A stretch of 13,048 nt of DNA from JAUVYV01 sp964585535 (GTDB taxonomy: Bacteria; Planctomycetota; Phycisphaerae; Sedimentisphaerales; Anaerobacaceae). The stretch spans positions 1 through 13,048 of the forward strand of contig CAZPDW010000056.1 in assembly GCA_964585535.1 (NCBI GenBank), read 5' to 3'. This document shows, in pieces, positions 1 to 5,451 of this stretch; the first letter of the stretch is position 1, and every line of letters begins with the position of its first letter. The notes below the pieces were generated by a model. The model did not search any database. It saw nothing but the letters and a program-made list of their open reading frames with translations, and was not told the DNA's origin. The position numbers and the translations under genes are program-made.

Positions 1-1725
1 GGCGTAGCCGGTGGGGCTGTTTGTCGTGCCGTAAACGCCGTAATTTGTTCCGCTGCTCGCGGTCGCCTCACCATAGACCCCGACGCCGGAAGCGCCGAGA
101 GCTTTGCCGTAAATGCCCTTGCCGCCCGATGTATTCGAGGCAACGCCCATAACGGCAGGGTTGATGTCCCCATCTGTCTCGCCGTAAACTCCGATACCGG
201 CATCTCCTGTGGCCTTGCCCCATACGCCTTTGCCGCCGTAGCTGTTTGTCGCCAGGCCATAAACGCCGCCCCCAAATTTGCTCGGCGACTCGAAATACCC
301 TCCGTAGTTCGTTACGTCCCCACCGGCTGTCGCCGCACCATACACACCGTAGCCGGAGGCATCGCTGTTGGTGGCGGCAACAGTCCCGCCGGCGCTTGAC
401 CCACTAACTTTAACATCGCCCGCAACATCCAGCTTCGCAATCGGACTTGTAGTCCCGATACCAACCTTGCCGCTCGGCAGTGAATACATATCAATACCGG
501 AAATCATCCAGTCGCTGTCACCGGCGGCAGAAACCGCCTGCCAGCTTGCCAGGCCGACAGCGTCCGATGTCAGTACCTTACCCGCTCCGGGAGAGCCGCC
601 GGTAACCTTGACCTGGCCATCTACTTCCAGCTTTGCACCCGGACTGGACGTGCCGATACCGACATCGCCGTTTGAATTCATTCGAACCTTCTCTGTATTA
701 TTAACGTTAAATGTAATCGCATTTGCACCCCCCAACACGTTAAGTCTCATACTGCCGGAACCTGTTGGTTCGGCCTGAATATCTACATTGCTGTTTGCGC
801 TTTCCGTGGATAATTTTAATGTCTGGTTGGTAGGCGCCTTAACTTCCAATCTGTAGTTCGGACTCTCCGTACCGATACCAACGTTGCCGCCGGCATAGAC
901 CCTGCCCTCGAAGTACCCTGCATAGCCGGCTGCACTTTCCGTCCTGCCCCGGACGCCGTAGTTCGTACCACCGCCGGACGTTGCCCAACCGAAGATGCCG
1001 CTGCCCGTGCTATTGGTTCTGCCTTCCAGCGCAGCATTACTATTGCCCATGCTGACAATCTGGAATAATCCAGCAACGCCAGTGCCCGATGTGAAACCTT
1101 TAACCCCGGTTCCATTGTCACTCCATCCGAACACGCCATAGCCACCCACTGCATTGTTGATACCAAAAACGCCGCTGGTGCCCGCAGCGGCGGATTCTCC
1201 CTGCAGCCCATAGCCGTTTTGGCCGCTGCCTTTTATCGCCGCACCTGTACCGGTATTGGTAATCGAAAAAAGCGCCTCTCCGCTGCCGGCGGCGCCGCCG
1301 GAATACGGCAAAGCCAGAGCCGCGCTATTTAGAGCGTACGGTGTTGGCATAACTGCCTGAAGAGGATTAAGGATTGTATATACATTCGGGTCGTTCATAT
1401 CCCCCGGCCGAACGCCAACCTCGAGCCACCTCGCCTGACCGTTGAACACGCACGGGTCGTTGAAGTCCAAAACTACCGTAAAGTACCCGTCAATCGCATC
1501 CACATCAGGTGTATTGACGTCGATACCTGTCTGGTTGCCGTCACTATTGGCATCGTACAGCTTAAACTGAAAATCATACAGCCCATCCGCCGCCTCATTC
1601 GCATCAATCAGCCGTCCCTGATACGTAAACCCAGTCCCCAGCACCGCCGCCTCCGCAGTCTGCACCGAGCAGACCACCAGGCCAAAGCACAAAACCAAAA
1701 TCACCAGAGTCTTTCTCTTTTCCAT
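1..1725 (-). CDS. Exported tail-fibre-like glycine-rich repeat protein (C-terminus beyond left edge)
   Basis: The frame is open for 575 codons from an ATG at 1725 to the left edge with no stop, so the C-terminus is missing. An AGGA motif lies about 9 nt upstream of the start. Residues 1-26 form a signal peptide (basic MEKRK, hydrophobic core, cleavage probably after AEA). Residues 33-135 resemble the FTYQGRL domain common in exported planctomycete proteins, including FTYQGRL at 33-39, RWLEVGVRPG near 99-108 and MPTPYAL near 126. The rest is repetitive: three VGIGT-SP-x-KLxV type units (VGIGT at 282, 355 and 421) like those of phage tail-fibre and S74-chaperone proteins, set among GYGVYG / GVxG glycine-rich units that probably form a beta-structured shaft. 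Such proteins often end in an S74 intramolecular chaperone domain, which would lie outside this window. It is the last visible gene of the minus-strand run, 109 bp after the dockerin-like gene. A surface fibre or adhesin role is inferred. Confidence 0.85.
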   Translation of the reverse strand, partial: MEKRKTLVILVLCFGLVVCSVQTAEAAVLGTGFTYQGRLIDANEAADGLYDFQFKLYDANSDGNQTGIDVNTPDVDAIDGYFTVVLDFNDPCVFNGQARWLEVGVRPGDMNDPNVYTILNPLQAVMPTPYALNSAALALPYSGGAAGSGEALFSITNTGTGAAIKGSGQNGYGLQGESAAAGTSGVFGINNAVGGYGVFGWSDNGTGVKGFTSGTGVAGLFQIVSMGNSNAALEGRTNSTGSGIFGWATSGGGTNYGVRGRTESAAGYAGYFEGRVYAGGNVGIGTESPNYRLEVKAPTNQTLKLSTESANSNVDIQAEPTGSGSMRLNVLGGANAITFNVNNTEKVRMNSNGDVGIGTSSPGAKLEVDGQVKVTGGSPGAGKVLTSDAVGLASWQAVSAAGDSDWMISGIDMYSLPSGKVGIGTTSPIAKLDVAGDVKVSGSSAGGTVAATNSDASGYGVYGAATAGGDVTNYGGYFESPSKFGGGVYGLATNSYGGKGVWGKATGDAGIGVYGETDGDINPAVMGVASNTSGGKGIYGKALGASGVGVYGEATASSGTNYGVYGTTNSPTGYA

Positions 1726-1834
1726 TTTCCGGTCCTCACAAAAAACTGCCTGTTTTTGGCATATTGTTGCGGCGTGCACTGCACACACCGACACCTTCCG
1801 TCTTGAGTCTGGTTCAGCAAACCCTTTTATCCTC

Positions 1835-2488
1835 TCATTTCAGCCGCCAGCCGTCCGGGCAGTAGTCTCGCCACCACCAGGCAAACATACCGTAGTCCTC
1901 GAAGTCAACGTCGCTGTCGCCGCTCAAATCAGCCGGTATCCCGCCGCCGCTGACGAGCCAGTCATCGACAAAATTGGCCAAATCGTCGAGCGCGACCACG
2001 CAAACCCGAACCCCGTAAGCGACCGGCCCGGCCGAGCGAAAATGTATCCAGCCGATATTCTCGCCGTATGCCCAGCCGTCAAAATTGCCGTCCTCATCGA
2101 TTGTAACACCATAGTGATTTGCATCTCCCGGCACGTTCGGGTCAAAGTTAATCCACCCGACGTTCTCCGCCCAGGCATAACCCGATAGGTTACCTGTCCC
2201 GTCATTGACCACGCCGTAATCGACCGCCCCGCAGCTATTGGTATTCTCGCACGATAAGCTAATCCAGCCGATATTCTCCGCCCAGACAAATCCCGTTACC
2301 TTGTCGCCGGCCACCTGGGCGCCAACGCTCGGCGCCGGAACGTTCGGCTCGAAATTCACCCACCCGATATTCTCGCCGTAAGCATACTGGCTGCCGTCAT
2401 TGTATGGGTCGATATTCTCCGCCAGACTAAATGAGACAGACAACAGCATCAGTATTGCGCCAACACATGCTATATTTGCAGCTTTCAT
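1835..2488 (-). CDS. Exported GENIGW-repeat protein with dockerin-like C-terminal tail
   Basis: A 217-residue protein. The ATG at 2488 is preferred over one eight codons upstream (2512) because GAGGTG sits 6 nt before it and the signal peptide begins there (MKAANIACVGA..., cleavage probably after SLA at residue 23). Four aromatic repeats follow: YGENIGWVNF (37-46), WAENIGWISL (69-78), WAENVGWINF (106-115) and YGENIGWIHF (141-150), at intervals of 32-37 residues. Their function is not known to me. Residues 167-206 look like a dockerin or Ca-binding tail: DDLANFVDDWL, then DLSGDSDVDFEDY with regularly spaced Asp residues, then a Trp-rich end. This kind of tail is typical of exported planctomycete proteins, and a role in surface attachment is only inferred. 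The N-terminal half is a near duplicate of the gene at 3256-3633. Confidence 0.85.
   Translation of the reverse strand: MKAANIACVGAILMLLSVSFSLAENIDPYNDGSQYAYGENIGWVNFEPNVPAPSVGAQVAGDKVTGFVWAENIGWISLSCENTNSCGAVDYGVVNDGTGNLSGYAWAENVGWINFDPNVPGDANHYGVTIDEDGNFDGWAYGENIGWIHFRSAGPVAYGVRVCVVALDDLANFVDDWLVSGGGIPADLSGDSDVDFEDYGMFAWWWRDYCPDGWRLK
2141..2422. repeat. Duplicated GENIGW-coding segment, long copy
   Basis: Positions 2281-2422 match 3420-3561 with five mismatches in 142 bp, and 2141-2174 match 3391-3424 exactly. Between these blocks this copy holds one extra 111-bp unit (37 codons), bounded by the repeated words gttctccgcccag (2162-2174) and attctccgcccag (2273-2285). This suggests gain or loss of one unit by recombination between those words. 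Confidence 0.85.
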
Positions 2489-2541
2489 TTGGTACACCTC
2501 ATAACAATTCAAAACTTACCCTGTTACATATCCGGATAAAA

Positions 2542-2568
2542 ATTATAATCTTCCGAAATATGGTTCAA
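2542..2568 (-). promoter_or_regulatory. Possible sigma70-type promoter for the dockerin-like GENIGW gene
   Basis: Reading leftward, TTGAAC (complement of 2563-2568) is followed after 15 bp by a perfect TATAAT (complement of 2542-2547). It lies in a 105-bp AT-rich spacer upstream of the start at 2488. The 15-bp spacing is shorter than the preferred 17, so this is tentative. It would allow the last two genes to be expressed separately from the upstream three. Confidence 0.35.
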
Positions 2569-2593
2569 ATTAAATCTAATCTGTCAGGCCTTA

Positions 2594-3205
2594 CTAATGC
2601 GTTGGAAGGTAAGCTCCCTGGAATAACTGACCTTGTGCATCAGTATATTCCCACTGAATCTGTCCAAAACTGAGGCTTACCTGCTCCATTGGCAGCGGGT
2701 CACTTGCTTTCGTATATGTGTGAACACCCGTGATTGTCACGTCTGTAAGCATGTATTTCATAGAAGTCTGGTTACCCGATGTGGAAGGGCAAATATCCAG
2801 TTCGACCGAGGTGATGTGGTTGCCGTTGGGGCAGAATTGAGCCAGCTTCGGACTTGCCTTGTCAAGGGGCTTAACGAGCGATAGCTCGAGCAGGTTTGGT
2901 TCGCTGGCCTCGCGGATACGGTCCGCAGTGAAAGTATAACTCACTACGTCGATCCAATTGTTATGATTAGGGTCAGTACTACCGCCTGGAATCCCGTCAA
3001 TCTGAAGAAACATATCGTAAGCAAAACAACTCGGCGGTTGTTGTGAAGCAACCTCATTGTAGATATCATCAAGGGTATGCATCGTCGGTCCGGGTGGAGA
3101 ATTCGGCTCCAGGCTCCCGGCCAAGACGAACACTGAAAACACGCACAGAGCAGCTAAGGCCATTAAACTAATCACAACTTTTGATTTTTTCTGTTTCGTT
3201 CCCAT
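2594..3205 (-). CDS. Exported Hcp-family (type VI tube-like) protein
   Basis: A 203-residue protein. The start at 3205 is chosen because GGAGGT lies 7 nt upstream; the ATG at 3220 overlaps that ribosome site. Residues 1-29 are a signal peptide (MGTKQKKSK, hydrophobic stretch, cleavage probably after VLA). Next comes a linker with GSLEPNSPPGPTM (30-42) and HTLDDIYNEV. Residues 62-188 match the Hcp1 family in order: YDMFLQIDGIPGGSTD, WIDVVSYTF, LELSLVKPLDKASPKLA, CPNGNHITSVELDICP, MKYMLTDVTITGV and VSLSFGQIQWEYT. Hcp normally forms hexameric rings that stack as the type VI secretion tube, is about 160-170 residues and lacks a Sec signal. The signal peptide, the linker and the absence of type VI genes in the window make this an atypical, probably periplasmic or extracellular relative. 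It is co-oriented with the beta-helix and GENIGW genes, 50 bp after the latter. Confidence 0.85.
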   Translation of the reverse strand: MGTKQKKSKVVISLMALAALCVFSVFVLAGSLEPNSPPGPTMHTLDDIYNEVASQQPPSCFAYDMFLQIDGIPGGSTDPNHNNWIDVVSYTFTADRIREASEPNLLELSLVKPLDKASPKLAQFCPNGNHITSVELDICPSTSGNQTSMKYMLTDVTITGVHTYTKASDPLPMEQVSLSFGQIQWEYTDAQGQLFQGAYLPTH

Positions 3206-3255
3206 TTCTTTTACCTCCATTTCTTTTATCCTTGACTCAATTTAACATTTTTCTT

Positions 3256-3633
3256 TTAGAAACCGTAATTGCCGTTATCTCCGGTGGTGGGCATATAGTT
3301 ATTGTTGCCGGAATCATCCTGGAAGTTTCCGGAAGGATTGGCCGAATCAATAGTAACACCGTAGTGATTTGGGTCGGTGGCCACTGTCGGGTCAAAGTTA
3401 ATCCACCCGACGTTCTCCGCCCAGACAAATCCCGTCACCTTATCGCCGGCCACCTGGGCGCAAACGCTCGGCGCCGGAACGTTCGGCTCGAAATTCACCC
3501 ACCCGATATTCTCGCCATAAGCATACTGGCTGCCGTCATTGTATGGGTCGATATTTTCCGCAAACAGATTAAGGCAGCAAAACACCAAAAGCCCCGCCGC
3601 CAACGCTGTACCATACAAATATCTGGTTTTCAT
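3256..3633 (-). CDS. Short exported GENIGW-repeat protein, truncated paralogue of 1835-2488
   Basis: A 125-residue protein. The ATG at 3633 is chosen because a signal peptide begins there (MKTRYLYGTALAAGL..., cleavage probably after LFA at residue 25), a GGCGGA motif lies about 9 nt upstream, and it starts 20 nt after the beta-helix gene stops. The ATG at 3675 would run into that gene. Residues 26-74 are nearly identical to the paralogue (AENIDPYNDGSQYAYGENIG onward; one G-to-C change). It has two repeats, YGENIGWVNF (39-48) and WAENVGWINF (71-80), against four in the paralogue. It ends in an Asn/Gly/Asp-rich tail (residues 101-125) with no dockerin-like part. It could be a functional short form or a decaying copy; its own start signals and an intact frame favour expression. 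Function unknown. Confidence 0.75.
   Translation of the reverse strand: MKTRYLYGTALAAGLLVFCCLNLFAENIDPYNDGSQYAYGENIGWVNFEPNVPAPSVCAQVAGDKVTGFVWAENVGWINFDPTVATDPNHYGVTIDSANPSGNFQDDSGNNNYMPTTGDNGNYGF
3391..3561. repeat. Duplicated GENIGW-coding segment, short copy
   Basis: Partner of the segment at 2141-2422. The blocks at 3391-3424 and 3420-3561 correspond to 2141-2174 and 2281-2422 of the long copy, joined through the shared word ttctccgcccag, so one 111-bp repeat unit is absent. The level of identity, including third codon positions, points to a recent duplication or gene conversion. Confidence 0.85.
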
Positions 3634-3653
3634 AATCAAATCCGCCTTTCGTG

Positions 3654-5009
3654 TTAATACTGAAAGTTTGCCCATGGGTTGCTTTGTGCATTCGGGTCGC
3701 TGCTGATAGGCCCGACCTTGTTGCCCGCTGCAATATCGTAGTTGTTGGCATTGGCCGAGGCGCTGTTCTTGACGATAAAATTGTTCGCAGCATCCACGTC
3801 AATCCCGCGGTCGTTGTGCATAACGTTATTCGCCTCTATCCGGCTGTCGCCACCCGCAGCGTGAATGCCTGCCCCCTCGCTCGGGCCCTGGCCGTTGTAA
3901 GAACAGCTATTACCGATGATTCTGCAGCAGGAAGTAATCTTGATACCGTCGTACGTGTTGCCGAAAACCTCACAGGATTCAATCGTATTCGACATTTCAA
4001 CGTCGATTCCGGTGCCGTTACTGCCGATAGCGCAATTCCTGATAAGACAGCCCGAAGAGGCGCTAATTCCGTTGGCATCATAGAAGAAGCTACAGCCCTC
4101 AGCCGTACCGTGCGCGCCCAGAACCAGGCCGTCGCCGGCATTGGAGCTTCCAACGCAGTTGCTGACTACACTGCCCATCAGTACAACCGAACCGCCTTTG
4201 CAATAGAAACCAACGCCGCCGTTATTATATGACGAACAGCTGCTCACCGTACTTCCAAAACCGGCGCTGATACCCCTGCCGCCGTTGCCTGACGCTGCGC
4301 ACCCGACAATGCTTGACTCGTTACCGGCCGCGATACCACAGTCCGTGTTGCCTTTTGCCGTAGAGTTCTTAATGCTCGAGCCGCCCCCGGCCAATATGCC
4401 GTCATCTGAATTTGTCGAACCGATACAGCCGCTAATGACACTGCCTCCGTCGGTATGAATACCTGTTTTGCCGTTCAGACGCGCAGCACAATCGGCAATC
4501 ATGCAGTTGGCGCCCACCCGGATGCCGTCTTCACCGTTTCCGCTGACCTTGATTTGGCGAAGCTCGTTTGAATTGCCGGCAAGATAGACGCCGTTCTCCG
4601 CCCAGCCGACGACAGAGCCGTTTGATACGGATATTCGCATCCGGCTGGGGTCTGCAAAAACGCCTGAACCGTTAATACCGTCGCCGACGGGACCGAATAA
4701 GCTAAACGCCAGGCAAAAACCCCTCAGGTCGATGCTCACATCATTGCATTCGATGCCGATACCGTTACCGTTTCCGTTGAAATGGATGGATTCGGTCAGG
4801 TAGTACGAGCCGCTCTGCGTAATCGTCATAGGCAAATCACTGTGGTGAATCGCAATCCTCGGCTCGACCTCATCTAAGCTCTTCATCGTCGGCCCCGGCG
4901 GAGAGCTCGGCTCCAGACTGCCCGCCTGCACATACAACGTAAAAACCGCTCCTATCAATATCATCGACAGGCAGAACAACGCCTTGCTTGATTTCATTTT
5001 CACTTTCAT
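3654..5009 (-). CDS. Exported right-handed parallel beta-helix protein
   Basis: 451 residues from the ATG at 5009, which has AGGAG 8 nt upstream (5018-5022) and opens a clear signal peptide (MKVKMKSSKALFC..., cleavage probably after VQA at residue 29). The mature part starts with GSLEPSSPPGPTM (30-42) and KSLDEVEPR, the same linker as in the Hcp-like protein. SGSYYLTESIHF and VSIDLRGFCLAF follow, typical of exported beta-helix proteins. From about residue 110 to 430 there are about twenty short coils of the NGxDGIxxxxxxxIxxCxxxxN type, as in pectate-lyase-like beta-helices. I see no catalytic signature, so enzyme activity is not claimed; binding to carbohydrate or a surface role is possible. 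It heads the minus-strand run behind a strong promoter. An in-frame ATG at 5105 has an even better ribosome site and would add 32 residues. Confidence 0.85.
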   Translation of the reverse strand: MKVKMKSSKALFCLSMILIGAVFTLYVQAGSLEPSSPPGPTMKSLDEVEPRIAIHHSDLPMTITQSGSYYLTESIHFNGNGNGIGIECNDVSIDLRGFCLAFSLFGPVGDGINGSGVFADPSRMRISVSNGSVVGWAENGVYLAGNSNELRQIKVSGNGEDGIRVGANCMIADCAARLNGKTGIHTDGGSVISGCIGSTNSDDGILAGGGSSIKNSTAKGNTDCGIAAGNESSIVGCAASGNGGRGISAGFGSTVSSCSSYNNGGVGFYCKGGSVVLMGSVVSNCVGSSNAGDGLVLGAHGTAEGCSFFYDANGISASSGCLIRNCAIGSNGTGIDVEMSNTIESCEVFGNTYDGIKITSCCRIIGNSCSYNGQGPSEGAGIHAAGGDSRIEANNVMHNDRGIDVDAANNFIVKNSASANANNYDIAAGNKVGPISSDPNAQSNPWANFQY

Positions 5010-5102
5010 TTTTGTTTCTCCTGAAAAGAGATTTGACGTTTTAATCGCGCACCGATAGCCCCTGTAACAAGCCCCCCAGCAAAAATGTAAGGTATGAATG
5101 CA

Positions 5103-5116
5103 CATCGGCTCCTCCT
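5103..5116 (-). promoter_or_regulatory. Strong upstream ribosome site with in-frame alternative start
   Basis: On the minus strand AGGAGG (complement of 5111-5116) precedes an ATG at 5105 by 5 nt, about 38 nt after the predicted transcript start. The frame stays open for 32 codons into the beta-helix gene start at 5009. The added residues (Cys-, His- and aromatic-rich) look unlike a signal peptide or a coding N-terminus, so the role of this second start is unclear. Confidence 0.5.
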
Positions 5117-5149
5117 TTCCACGTGCGCAAACAAATTCCTCAATCCCAC

Positions 5150-5178
5150 ATTATATCATTATGCCGATAAAAAATCAA
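5150..5178 (-). promoter_or_regulatory. Sigma70-type promoter for the exported-protein genes
   Basis: Reading leftward, TTGATT (complement of 5173-5178) and a perfect TATAAT (complement of 5150-5155) are separated by 17 bp, the optimal spacing. Transcription would start near 5143 and run into the beta-helix gene and the co-oriented genes behind it. Confidence 0.65.
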
Positions 5179-5241
5179 CTCAAGAGTTCTAAGTGCTTAT
5201 GGCGAAAGCAGATAAAGCGCTAAAAAACCGTCCTCGCCCGT

Positions 5242-5265
5242 GGCCGTACCAAAGGCCGTTCCAAA
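5242..5265. repeat. 12-bp direct tandem repeat, two copies
   Basis: ggccgtaccaaa (5242-5253) is followed directly by ggccgttccaaa (5254-5265), one mismatch apart. It sits just before a heptanucleotide tract in the divergent spacer. Function unknown. Confidence 0.6.
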
Positions 5266-5270
5266 CGTCA

Positions 5271-5301
5271 GACCGCTGACCACAGACCACAGACTACAGA
5301 C
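5271..5301. repeat. Heptanucleotide tandem tract, GACCACA type
   Basis: Consecutive 7-mers gaccgct, gaccaca, gaccaca, gactaca and gac, giving 4.4 degenerate copies in the spacer upstream of dnaB. It is one of several tracts in this window with the same 7-nt period but different words. Confidence 0.7.
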
Positions 5302-5311
5302 ATAAATCAAA

Positions 5312-5339
5312 ACTCGGCAATCGAAAATCGAAAATGATG
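5312..5339. repeat. Heptanucleotide tandem tract, AATCGAA type
   Basis: Consecutive 7-mers actcggc, aatcgaa, aatcgaa and aatgatg. Two perfect copies lie between degenerate ones, ten bases after the preceding GACCACA-type tract. Confidence 0.55.
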
Positions 5340-5375
5340 GGCGGATGGCGGTGCCGCCCCGGGCAAACAAGGGGA

Positions 5376-5404
5376 TTGACAGCGTCTGCCGAGCTTTGTA
5401 CGCT
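5376..5404 (+). promoter_or_regulatory. Possible rightward promoter upstream of dnaB
   Basis: A perfect -35 element TTGACA (5376-5381) is followed after 17 bp by TACGCT (5399-5404), which matches only three of six consensus -10 positions. It is correctly placed to transcribe dnaB, but the weak -10 makes the call tentative. Confidence 0.3.
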
Positions 5405-5451
5405 GAGCGATGGATGTCGAACATTATTGAATACTGGCCGGAAAATGAAAC

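Larger units (their letters stand above)
5106..5451. other. Divergent intergenic spacer
   Basis: This spacer separates the leftward exported-protein genes from the rightward dnaB-lpx genes. It holds a strong leftward promoter, a possible rightward promoter, one 12-bp tandem repeat and two heptanucleotide tandem tracts. I see no convincing small gene: the short open frames here are spelled out by the repeats and have no ribosome site or family resemblance. No tRNA or riboswitch fold was recognised. Confidence 0.6.

Noticed and set aside
1738..1765. Possible terminator before the tail-fibre-like gene
   Set aside because: TGCC/GGCA with a seven-base loop followed by a T run is only a four-pair stem, too weak to call.
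2594..3205. Type VI secretion system locus
   Set aside because: Only an Hcp-type domain is present, and it has a Sec signal; no sheath, baseplate, membrane-complex or ClpV genes are visible.
3181..3657. Plus-strand open frame of 158 codons across the short GENIGW gene
   Set aside because: It is antisense to a gene whose protein has a near-identical paralogue and a clear signal peptide.
5271..5339. CRISPR-like array
   Set aside because: The repeats are contiguous 7-mers without spacers, and there are no cas genes.
5197..5424. Small minus-strand open frame in the divergent spacer
   Set aside because: Much of its peptide is spelled out by the heptanucleotide tracts, and it lacks a ribosome site and any conserved motif.
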